Positions 1-5,716 of a stretch of DNA of 9,846 nucleotides are shown one piece after another. The DNA comes from Rickettsiales bacterium (GTDB lineage Bacteria > Pseudomonadota > Alphaproteobacteria > Pelagibacterales > Pelagibacteraceae), in assembly GCA_005801485.1 (NCBI GenBank), contig SYDM01000071.1:1-9846 (forward strand), read 5' to 3'. Under the pieces are notes generated by a model that was not told the DNA's origin, ran no database searches, and saw only the letters and a list, made by a program, of their open reading frames with translations. Both the position numbers and the translations under genes were made by a program. Within the stretch, counting starts at the first letter, position 1, and each line of letters opens with the position of its first letter.

Positions 1-122
1 ACTATATTAGATTTTCCGCACCCATTAGGTCCAACGATTCCAGTTAAACCATCTTCAATATAAAAATGAGTTTTATCAAAAAAAGATTTAAATCCAGTAA
101 TTTCTATTTTTTTAAATTTCAT
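1..122 (-). CDS. smc: Chromosome segregation protein SMC, N-terminal fragment (runs off the left edge)
   Basis: Only the first 40 codons are inside the window. They begin [14 protein letters not shown] and contain the P-loop GPNGCGKSN (about residues 31-39), the Walker A ATP-binding motif typical of SMC ATPases. SMC dimers, with kleisin partners, compact and align the chromosome; they use ATP bound between the two head domains, and this segment is the N-terminal half of a head. The ATG (122-120) shares one base with the TAA stop of the thioredoxin gene upstream, so the two are almost certainly cotranscribed and translationally coupled. The order dciA-like, thioredoxin, smc agrees with alphaproteobacterial gene order as I know it. 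RecN or Rad50-like ATPases also have related P-loops, but the ITGFKSF start and this context favour SMC. Confidence 0.93.
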   Translation of the reverse strand, partial: MKFKKIEITGFKSFFDKTHFYIEDGLTGIVGPNGCGKSNI

Positions 123-706
123 TATAAAAGTTTATCAATTATTTTTTTGAAAGATTTATAATCTCTTCCTCCTTCATATTTTTTTTCGTTTATATAGATT
201 GTAGGAGTTGAACTAATTTTATAATTTTTTTGAGCTTCAATTCTCTCATTTAAGATTTTTTCTTCCAGATCTTTATTGGCTAAACATTTATTCATTACCT
301 CTTCTGTCAAATTAAATTCCTTACCAATAGCCTTAATAGCATTATTAATAATATTAATGTCTGATCCTGCTGCCCATTTATCTTGTTTTTTATAAATTTC
401 AGTTAAAAATTTAAAATTTGTTTGAGAATTTCCGTCACATTGTAAAATTTTCTCTGCATTTAGAGCAGCCAGGTCAAGTGGAAAACTGATATGCTCAAAT
501 TTTACTTTTCCTTTACTAATATATTCTTTATCCAATTCTTGATAAATTTTCCCGTGAAAATCAGCACAATGCGGGCAAGTAAGTGAAGAAAAAACTTTTA
601 CTGTTACCATGCCATTAGAGTTGCTCTTACTTTGCGAAGATGAATCACAACTTACAAATAGAAAAATAAAAGAGAATAAAAAAATATTTTTAATTATTTT
701 TTGCAT
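122..706 (-). CDS. DsbA-like thioredoxin-fold lipoprotein (thiol:disulfide interchange)
   Basis: Predicted 194-residue exported thioredoxin-fold protein. Residues 1-20 form a short basic and hydrophobic signal ending in FVSC, a plausible lipobox with Cys20 as the lipidated residue; its -3 position is Phe, which is less usual than Leu. A Ser/Asn-rich linker follows (21-32). The redox motif CPHC lies at 44-47 and the cis-proline loop STPT at about 166-169. CPHC is the DsbA-type active site, so a role in oxidising or isomerising cell-envelope disulfides is likely. Extra cysteines are at 90 and 141. I chose the ATG at 706-704; an in-frame TTG at 718 would only add four residues. The start lies inside the 3' end of the DciA-like gene (17-base overlap), and the stop overlaps the smc start by one base. 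The exact partner or substrate cannot be told. Confidence 0.88.
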   Translation of the reverse strand: MQKIIKNIFLFSFIFLFVSCDSSSQSKSNSNGMVTVKVFSSLTCPHCADFHGKIYQELDKEYISKGKVKFEHISFPLDLAALNAEKILQCDGNSQTNFKFLTEIYKKQDKWAAGSDINIINNAIKAIGKEFNLTEEVMNKCLANKDLEEKILNERIEAQKNYKISSTPTIYINEKKYEGGRDYKSFKKIIDKLL

Positions 707-1175
707 TATAGGCTTCAATCAATTTATTTAATGTTTTTTTAAGTCCTTCATTTTTAATATTCTCTAACTTATTACTATAATTCAATTTAATTTCATTTAA
801 TGGCAAATTATTTTTAAGTGATTTTTTTTCCTGAACAACTTTCAGTTTAACTTCTTTAATACAATTGAAACCAAAAAAACTGTTAATTTTATCCATAATT
901 TCTTGCTTACTATATTCTACAGTAACTTCATTCCCATGAATGACGTTTAAAACTAAAGTTCCATTATTCATTTCTTTACCCATTTTTACCGTACTTGGAT
1001 AACACGCATCTGACAGGTTTTTACCTACCATTTTAGTCCAGTTATCGACTATATTAGAAAAATTGTAACTCCCTTTTTTCAATAGTTTTTTTAGGCCTTG
1101 CGGTAATGACTTAGAAAAAGGCCTTAAACCTTGTATGAAGGTATTGGTTTTATTATTATTTTTTTTATCATGCAT
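690..1175 (-). CDS. DUF721 / DciA-like protein (predicted replicative helicase operator)
   Basis: A 161-residue protein with the DUF721 pattern. A basic, Asn/Lys-rich start is followed by the conserved segment around NIVDNWTKMVGKNL (41-54), CYPSTVK (58-64), GTLVLNV (72-78) and a region ending MDKINSFFGFN (94-104). DUF721 is the DciA family, the proposed ancestral loader or operator of the DnaB replicative helicase; that role is family knowledge, not visible here. The C-terminal about 50 residues are Lys/Asn-rich and look poorly structured. The start is the ATG at 1175-1173, preceded by GAGGAAG on the minus strand, one of the few Shine-Dalgarno-like sequences in the window, although close to the ATG. 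An in-frame stop lies just upstream. It is the first gene of the minus-strand run dciA, thioredoxin, smc, and its start overlaps the divergent mutY start. Confidence 0.8.
   Translation of the reverse strand: MHDKKNNNKTNTFIQGLRPFSKSLPQGLKKLLKKGSYNFSNIVDNWTKMVGKNLSDACYPSTVKMGKEMNNGTLVLNVIHGNEVTVEYSKQEIMDKINSFFGFNCIKEVKLKVVQEKKSLKNNLPLNEIKLNYSNKLENIKNEGLKKTLNKLIEAYNAKNN
1170..1175. other. Palindrome ATGCAT holding both divergent start codons (mutY and dciA-like)
   Basis: ATG on the plus strand (1170-1172) starts mutY; ATG on the minus strand (1175-1173) starts the DciA-like gene. Each gene's second codon, CAT, is the complement of the other gene's start, so both proteins begin Met-His. No intergenic DNA exists between the two genes, so any promoter or ribosome-binding site for one lies in the coding region of the other. 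Confidence 0.75.
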
Positions 1176-2174
1176 CTTCCTCGCAATTTATCAAAAAAAA
1201 TTCTAGCTTGGTACGATAATAACAAGAGAAAACTGCCTTGGCGTGTTGGTAAAAAATCATCAAAAAAGCTTTATTATAGACTTTTAAGTGAGTTTATGTT
1301 GCAACAAACGCAAGTCAAAACAGTTCTTCCCTATTTCAAAAAATTTTTGATTCATTTTCCAACCTTAGAGTCGCTATCAAAGTCTAATGAAAAAAAAATT
1401 TTAAAACTATGGGAAGGTCTTGGCTACTACAGAAGAGCCAGAAATCTTTTATTAACAGCTAAAATACTAGTCAATGAGTATAACTCAAAGTTACCAAATA
1501 AAATTTTTGATATAAAAAAATTACCCGGAGTAGGTGATTATACTGCTAATGCTTTACTAGCTTTTGTATATAATCAACCAACAATTGCTATAGATGGAAA
1601 TGTCAAGAGAGTGTTTTCAAGAATACTTAATAAAAATCAAGTTTTAATCGATTTAAATAAAGTTATAGAAAATAATAAAAAATCTTTATTTGAAACAAAA
1701 AGAAATTCTGATTTGGTTGAAGCTTTGATGGAGTTTGGAGCATTAATTTGTAAGCCAAAAGATCCAGAATGTTTTAAATGCAATATAAGAAATACATGTA
1801 AATATTTTAAGTCTGACAAAAAGTTTAAACAATTTAAAAAGATTCAACCTTTAGAGAAGAGCTACGATATATTTTGTTACATTAATAAGACAAAAAATAA
1901 AATTGCATTAACGAAAAATCACAATCTAGGATTTTTAGATAAATTTTATTTGCCACCTATTAAAGAAAAAAATATTAAAAATAAAATTCAAAATTGGAAT
2001 TTTCATTCTAATTTTAAAAAATCTATTTCCAATAAAAAATTAAATATAGATTTATATTATAAATATTCGTCAAAACTTCCACTTCCGTTGCGCTGGTTTT
2101 CTTTAAAAGATAATAATGAGTTTATTCCTTCTTTTACAAAAAAAATATTTAAACAATTTTCAAAAATAAAATAA
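1170..2174 (+). CDS. mutY: A/G-specific adenine DNA glycosylase MutY
   Basis: MutY removes adenine mispaired with 8-oxoguanine and so prevents G:C to T:A mutations. The 334-residue protein keeps the family features. These are LPWR (22-25), the catalytic Glu41 in SEFMLQQTQV, the helix-hairpin-helix LPGVGDYTANAL (118-129), the catalytic Asp142 in IDGNVKRV, and the 4Fe-4S ligands Cys194, Cys201, Cys204 and Cys210 with the proper 6-2-5 spacing. A MutY_C (NUDIX-like) domain follows from about 230. In it the usual FSH loop that reads 8-oxoguanine is ISN (286-288). I chose the ATG at 1170 because it gives the usual N-terminus just before the helix that precedes LPWR. A TTG at 1131 would add 13 hydrophobic residues and run 45 bases into the dciA-like gene. 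The stop TAA shares a base with the ATG of the monooxygenase gene, which indicates an operon. Confidence 0.96.
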   Translation: MHLPRNLSKKILAWYDNNKRKLPWRVGKKSSKKLYYRLLSEFMLQQTQVKTVLPYFKKFLIHFPTLESLSKSNEKKILKLWEGLGYYRRARNLLLTAKILVNEYNSKLPNKIFDIKKLPGVGDYTANALLAFVYNQPTIAIDGNVKRVFSRILNKNQVLIDLNKVIENNKKSLFETKRNSDLVEALMEFGALICKPKDPECFKCNIRNTCKYFKSDKKFKQFKKIQPLEKSYDIFCYINKTKNKIALTKNHNLGFLDKFYLPPIKEKNIKNKIQNWNFHSNFKKSISNKKLNIDLYYKYSSKLPLPLRWFSLKDNNEFIPSFTKKIFKQFSKIK

Positions 2175-3310
2175 TGAAAAAAAAAATTGCAATCATAGGT
2201 GCTGGTATCGCCGGTCTAACTTTAGGAAATTTTTTACAAAAAAATTCAAATTATGAATTTACGATCTATGAAAAAAGGGAAGCATTAAACTTAGATGAGG
2301 GTTTTGGTATTCAACTTGCGGTCAATAGTATTTCTATTTTAAATCAAATTGGATTTTCTGAATTAAATAAATCAGATTTTTTTAATCCTAAAGCTATAGA
2401 TTTTTATTCTAATCAAAATAAAATATGTGATTTAGATTTAACTCAATTTAATACAGAATTAGCTAAATACACTACCCTTAAAAGATCTTCTCTAATCAAG
2501 TTTCTAAAAGATAAATTATTTTCCAATGTATTTATGTTTAATAAAATAATCAAAACTGTTGAATATAAAAATAGTAAAATAAGGATTTCATTTGCAGATG
2601 GACATATAGATGAAATTGACTATCTTGTGGTTTCAGACGGAGTTTTTTCAATCACAAAAACAGTTATAGAAAATAAAAAATTTAAAATAAATTTTCATAA
2701 AACTTTTGCTACAAGAATAACGATCAATAAAGATAAGTTAAAAATTTTGAATAAAGAAAATATTTCATTATTTATGTGTGAGCGCGCACACTTAGTTTTT
2801 TATCCAGTAAATAATGATCAGTTTAATTTTGTTACCACTGTAAGAAGTAGGAATATTAATTCTGATGATACAAAAAAAGCGCTACTTGCCAAAATATTAA
2901 AGCAAAATAATTTAAATATTCTATCTGAAAAAGACTTATCTTTTTGGCCTATTTATACTTCTACCAAACCAACTATTTCTAAATATAATAATATTTTCTA
3001 TCTAGGAGATGCGTTTTGTACCTTACTACCAACCATGGCACAAGGTGCCTCTCAATCAATAGAAGGAGCTAAAGAACTGTTTATAATATTTGAAAAAAAT
3101 AACAAAGATAAACAAGATCTTTTTTTTTCAAATAGATTAGAAAGAATAGAAATGATTAGAAAAAGATCTAGTTTTAATTTTTTTGTTTTTCATTTATCTA
3201 ATTTTTTTTTAATTAGAATTAGAAATTTTTTTTTAAGAAAATTAATTTATAATAAAAAATTTATAAACATTTTTTTAGAAAGAGTTTTTAGCAAACAATT
3301 TTTGTCTTAG
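2174..3310 (+). CDS. FAD-dependent monooxygenase, group A (salicylate hydroxylase / UbiH-like), substrate unknown
   Basis: A 378-residue flavoprotein of the PHBH/UbiH superfamily. The N-terminal Rossmann motif is GAGIAG (9-14), with Glu33 at the end of the second strand to hold the ribose. The DG motif is SDGVFS (154-159). The second FAD motif, GDA at 278-280, continues to PTMAQGASQSIEGA (286-299). The AQGA..IE form resembles salicylate-hydroxylase-like enzymes more than UbiH proper. The motif is usually GDAAH; here it is GDAFC, with Cys282 replacing His. Such enzymes hydroxylate aromatic or polyprenyl-aromatic compounds using NAD(P)H and O2, so a ubiquinone-ring hydroxylase is possible, but nothing here settles the substrate. 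The C-terminus (about 330-375) is rich in Phe and basic residues and might touch the membrane. The ATG overlaps the mutY stop by one base, and a run of ten A bases follows it. The 3' end overlaps ccrM, read convergently, by 36 bases. Confidence 0.82.
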   Translation: MKKKIAIIGAGIAGLTLGNFLQKNSNYEFTIYEKREALNLDEGFGIQLAVNSISILNQIGFSELNKSDFFNPKAIDFYSNQNKICDLDLTQFNTELAKYTTLKRSSLIKFLKDKLFSNVFMFNKIIKTVEYKNSKIRISFADGHIDEIDYLVVSDGVFSITKTVIENKKFKINFHKTFATRITINKDKLKILNKENISLFMCERAHLVFYPVNNDQFNFVTTVRSRNINSDDTKKALLAKILKQNNLNILSEKDLSFWPIYTSTKPTISKYNNIFYLGDAFCTLLPTMAQGASQSIEGAKELFIIFEKNNKDKQDLFFSNRLERIEMIRKRSSFNFFVFHLSNFFLIRIRNFFLRKLIYNKKFINIFLERVFSKQFLS

Positions 3311-4348
3311 ATTATCAATGGGCTGTATTGATCCTTCTATGTTGTAGTGCCAATAAGTCCAACCGTTACAACTTTCCGCACCCAATATTTTAGCTGCTAC
3401 TTTATGAATCGATCCTTCTTTATCTTTATATTTGATACTTCCGTCAGCCATAATTTTAGCGTTATATTTTTTTTTATGATCAAATAGAATCATGCCAGGC
3501 TCTAGAATGCCCATCTCAATTAAACAACCAAATGGTATTCTTGGTTTAGATTTGTTGTTTTGAATGGTATCTAAATAATTATCTTCAATTTCTTTTACTT
3601 CTTCTATTCTTTTTTTTGCCGCTAAAAAGTATTTTTTGTCTTTTTCAATACCATAATATTTTCTACCTAGTTTTTTAGCTACAACTGCAGTCGTTCCAGT
3701 ACCTAAAAAGGGATCAAACACCGAGTCACCTTTATTCGTAGTAGATAAAATTATTCTATATAATAGAGATTCTGGTTTTTGCGTAGAGTGAACTTTTTGA
3801 CCATCTTTTTTTAGTCTTTCTTTTCCGCTGCAAATTGGCAACATCCAGTCGGATCTCATCTGGAGGTCATCATTAAAGCATTTAAGAGATTGATAATTAA
3901 ACTTATATTTAGATTTCTTACTTTTTGATGCCCATATCAAAGTTTCATGCGCATTTGTAAATCTTGTGCCTTTAAAATTTGGCATGGGATTATTTTTTCG
4001 CCATATAACATCATTTAAAATCCAAAAATCTAAATTTTGAATATGGTAACCTAAACGAAAAATATTGTGGTAAGATCCAATAACCCAAATACTCCCATTA
4101 TCTTTTAATATTCTTTTGCACTCTGTTAACCATGCTTTGCAAAAATCATCGTAATGTTTAAAGCTTTTAAATTGATCCCATTTGTCATCAACCCCATTAA
4201 CTTTGCTATCGTTTGGTCTTCTCAATGTCTCACCAATTTGCATGTTGTATGGAGGATCTGCAAAAATTAAATCAAAAGTTCTGTCAGGAATTTTTTTTAA
4301 AATTTCTAAGGAGTTGTCGTTAATAATTTTGTTATCAAAGTCTGACAT
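3275..4348 (-). CDS. ccrM: CcrM-type adenine-N6 DNA methyltransferase (predicted target GANTC)
   Basis: A 357-residue beta-class adenine methyltransferase, nearly the length of Caulobacter CcrM. The catalytic motif DPPY (31-34) comes first, followed by the target-recognition region. HSTQKPE (187-193) and the S-adenosylmethionine motif FDPFLGTGT (211-219) come later, which is the beta-class order. The C-terminal about 85 residues (270-355, with CNGWTYWHYNIEG and IDNLRQ) match the extra DNA-binding domain that separates CcrM from other DPPY enzymes. In Alphaproteobacteria CcrM methylates GANTC after replication and links methylation state to cell-cycle transcription. No restriction partner is nearby, which fits a solitary regulatory methylase. 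The gene follows rnhB on the same strand after the only sizeable spacer in the window, which carries its own promoter-like sequence with two GANTC sites. The 3' end overlaps the convergent monooxygenase gene, leaving no room for a separate terminator. Confidence 0.95.
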   Translation of the reverse strand: MSDFDNKIINDNSLEILKKIPDRTFDLIFADPPYNMQIGETLRRPNDSKVNGVDDKWDQFKSFKHYDDFCKAWLTECKRILKDNGSIWVIGSYHNIFRLGYHIQNLDFWILNDVIWRKNNPMPNFKGTRFTNAHETLIWASKSKKSKYKFNYQSLKCFNDDLQMRSDWMLPICSGKERLKKDGQKVHSTQKPESLLYRIILSTTNKGDSVFDPFLGTGTTAVVAKKLGRKYYGIEKDKKYFLAAKKRIEEVKEIEDNYLDTIQNNKSKPRIPFGCLIEMGILEPGMILFDHKKKYNAKIMADGSIKYKDKEGSIHKVAAKILGAESCNGWTYWHYNIEGSIQPIDNLRQKLFAKNSF

Positions 4349-4354
4349 TTTTTT

Positions 4355-4377
4355 AGATTCAACTCGAAATTGAATCT
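4355..4377 (-). repeat. Perfect inverted repeat with a GANTC site in each arm, upstream of ccrM
   Basis: The arms AGATTCAA (4355-4362) and TTGAATCT (4370-4377) are perfectly complementary over 8 bases around a 7-base centre. Each arm contains one GANTC site: GATTC at 4356-4360 and GAATC at 4372-4376. The repeat ends 6 bases before the ccrM ATG. It could be a hairpin in read-through RNA, a binding site for a dimeric regulator, or both. It lacks a downstream T tract on either strand, so it is not an intrinsic terminator. Confidence 0.85.
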
Positions 4378-4385
4378 GAGGTCAA
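4357..4385 (-). promoter_or_regulatory. Candidate sigma-70 promoter of ccrM overlapping two GANTC sites
   Basis: Read on the minus strand there is a -35 TTGACC (4385-4380, 5 of 6 matches to consensus), a 17-base spacer (4379-4363) and a -10 TTGAAT (4362-4357, 4 of 6). Transcription would start about 4349-4351, right at or just before the ATG at 4348, giving a leaderless or nearly leaderless mRNA. One GANTC lies in the spacer and the other covers the last bases of the -10 box, so methylation by CcrM could feed back on its own gene. This is inferred from sequence only; the -10 is weak, though there is no better candidate in this 79-base spacer. Confidence 0.45.
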
Positions 4386-4427
4386 ACAGTTTTACGTGAA
4401 ATAGGGTGTCTTTTGTGTTTAAAATTT

Positions 4428-5000
4428 TTATCTTAACAAGATGTTGTGTATTGGTTTAAATCCTTTTCGATGCTCCGAGGTAACTCCAAACTTTTTTAAA
4501 CTCTCAAGATGTTCTTTAGTTCCGTAGCCAAAATTGCTTTCCCAAGCATAATTAGTAAATTTTTTAGATAATTTGATCATTAGCAAATCTCTATAAGTTT
4601 TTGCTATGATTGATGCAGCGCTTATACATTTAATTTTTTCATCTCCCTTTATTAAAGTTTTATAATTTTTCAGGCCTTTAGGTGCAAAAAGACCATCAAT
4701 TAAAATTAGCTCAGGTTTTTGGTTTAGTTTATCAATAGCTCTTTTCATTGAAAGAAGTGTTGCTTGGAGAATATTGACTTTAAAAATTTCTTTAACAGAT
4801 GCTAACCCAATTGCATAGCAAGAATTTTCTTTTATATATTCTGCAATCTTTAATCTGTTTTTAAAATTAATTTTTTTTGAATCTTTTATTGATTTCAAAT
4901 CAATCTTATCATTTAGAATAACAGCTGCAGAAACAACAGGGCCTGCTAAACAGCCTCTACCAACTTCATCAACGCCCGCTATGACAATATTATTTTTCAA
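4428..5000 (-). CDS. rnhB: Ribonuclease HII
   Basis: RNase HII cuts the RNA strand of RNA-DNA hybrids and removes single ribonucleotides misinserted in DNA. The 190-residue protein shows the family pattern: GVDEVGRG (9-16) with catalytic Asp11 and Glu12, DSKK (40-43), the third acidic residue Asp102 in LIDGL, the block ISAASIIAKTYRD (126-138) with Asp138, and the C-terminal NFGYGT..H and EHRKGFKP segments. GYGT stands where GYPT is more common. There is no in-frame ATG before the first conserved motif, and a stop lies two codons upstream of TTG 5000-4998, so TTG is the most likely start. The gene overlaps the end of the uracil glycosylase gene by 11 bases and is probably cotranscribed with it. 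Confidence 0.95.
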   Translation of the reverse strand: MKNNIVIAGVDEVGRGCLAGPVVSAAVILNDKIDLKSIKDSKKINFKNRLKIAEYIKENSCYAIGLASVKEIFKVNILQATLLSMKRAIDKLNQKPELILIDGLFAPKGLKNYKTLIKGDEKIKCISAASIIAKTYRDLLMIKLSKKFTNYAWESNFGYGTKEHLESLKKFGVTSEHRKGFKPIHNILLR

Positions 5001-5706
5001 TTTTTATTTTTAAATCTGAAACTTTTTTTTTAATCATTTTTAAGTCAATCCAGGACATTGCTTTTTGATCGGGCTGCCTCATTAAAAAAGCTGGATGAAA
5101 TGATACAATCACAGATGAATTGCACTTTCCTATTTTTTGATCAATCCACTTTCCTCTAATTTCTGATATTGGTTGACGATCCCCAATAATAGCATTTAAA
5201 GCAGTGCTGCCTAATAAAATTAATATTTTAGGGTCTATAATTTCTATATGTCTCGTTAGGTATGGTAGATAGCGAGCTATTTCATCTTTTGTCGGGCTTC
5301 TATTTTCAGGAGTTCTATAATTAATTACATTAGTTATATAAACATTATTTCTATCTAAATTAATTGATAGGAGCATTTTATCTAATAGTTCGCCCGTTTT
5401 ACCTATAAATGGCACTCCCTCTAAATCTTCGTTCGCTCCAGGACCTTCTCCAATAATCATAATTTTTGAATTGGGATCACCATCAGAAAAAACAATAGTT
5501 GTAGAATTTTTTTTTAATTCACAATTTTTAATATTTTCAATAGATTGTTTAAGTTCTTGAAGCTCTTTACCCTTTAATCCTTTGATCGCTAAATTGCCAT
5601 TAATTTTGTATCGATTTATAGCTTCATTCTCATATATTAGGTTATAATTAATTAGATTATAATATTTAATTAATTTTACGAATTTGGTATTAATTTTTTT
5701 TACCAT
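4990..5706 (-). CDS. Uracil-DNA glycosylase, family 4-like, with Fe-S ligands mostly lost
   Basis: Removes uracil arising from cytosine deamination or dUTP misincorporation, starting base excision repair. The core shows GEGPGANEDLEGVPFIGKTG (86-105), YITNVINYRTPENRSPT (123-139) and SFHPAFLMR (202-210), which match family 4 motifs including the active-site His204. About 65 residues of less conserved N-terminus precede the core, as is common in alphaproteobacterial members. Family 4 enzymes bind a 4Fe-4S cluster through four cysteines in a CxxC pair plus two more 16 residues apart. Here the matching positions are Ile59, Cys62, Tyr130 and Tyr146, so only one ligand remains and the cluster is probably absent. 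The ATG at 5706 lies 10 bases from the divergent TPR start. The 3' end overlaps rnhB by 11 bases, placing two DNA-repair genes in one transcript. SPO1 DNA polymerase-related protein is an older annotation name for this family. Confidence 0.9.
   Translation of the reverse strand: MVKKINTKFVKLIKYYNLINYNLIYENEAINRYKINGNLAIKGLKGKELQELKQSIENIKNCELKKNSTTIVFSDGDPNSKIMIIGEGPGANEDLEGVPFIGKTGELLDKMLLSINLDRNNVYITNVINYRTPENRSPTKDEIARYLPYLTRHIEIIDPKILILLGSTALNAIIGDRQPISEIRGKWIDQKIGKCNSSVIVSFHPAFLMRQPDQKAMSWIDLKMIKKKVSDLKIKIEK
5658..5663 (+). promoter_or_regulatory. Candidate -10 box for the TPR-ispE genes, inside the uracil glycosylase gene
   Basis: An exact TATAAT lies 54 bases before the TPR start codon, and a second copy lies at 5643-5648. 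Neither has a recognisable -35 at 16-18 bases, and exact TATAAT matches arise often in DNA this AT-rich. The 10-base gap between the divergent genes cannot hold a promoter, so one for the plus strand must be in this area. On the minus strand TATAAT at 5752-5747, inside the TPR gene, is a similar weak candidate for the glycosylase gene. Confidence 0.25.
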
Positions 5707-5716
5707 TTGAATAATT

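Noticed and set aside
707..718. Longer DsbA-like protein starting at TTG 718
   Set aside because: An ATG four codons later gives the same signal peptide and is a stronger start; the TTG reading adds only MKPI.
1131..1169. Longer mutY starting at TTG 1131
   Set aside because: It would add 13 hydrophobic residues not expected in MutY and overlap the dciA-like gene by 45 bases, while ATG 1170 gives a normal N-terminus.
1637..1819. Small minus-strand open frame inside mutY
   Set aside because: It lies antisense to the conserved Fe-S region of mutY, has no recognisable motif and no start context; it is a by-product of the real gene. The same applies to the frames at 4182-4373 and 8469-8720.
4355..4377. 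Inverted repeat before ccrM read as a transcription terminator for rnhB
   Set aside because: The minus-strand hairpin is followed by A bases, not T, and its stem is AT-rich, so it does not meet the pattern of an intrinsic terminator.
4419..4436. Two TTAA half-sites upstream of ccrM resembling a CtrA box
   Set aside because: The spacing between the half-sites is 10 bases rather than the 7 of the known TTAA-N7-TTAA CtrA site, and TTAA is very common in this DNA. One half also lies inside the rnhB coding region.
4990..5706. Loss of Fe-S cysteines read as a sign of a broken glycosylase gene
   Set aside because: The frame is full length, the GEGPG, PFIGKTG and HPAFLMR motifs are intact and the spacing between the lost ligands is preserved, which suggests a working protein that has changed rather than a pseudogene.
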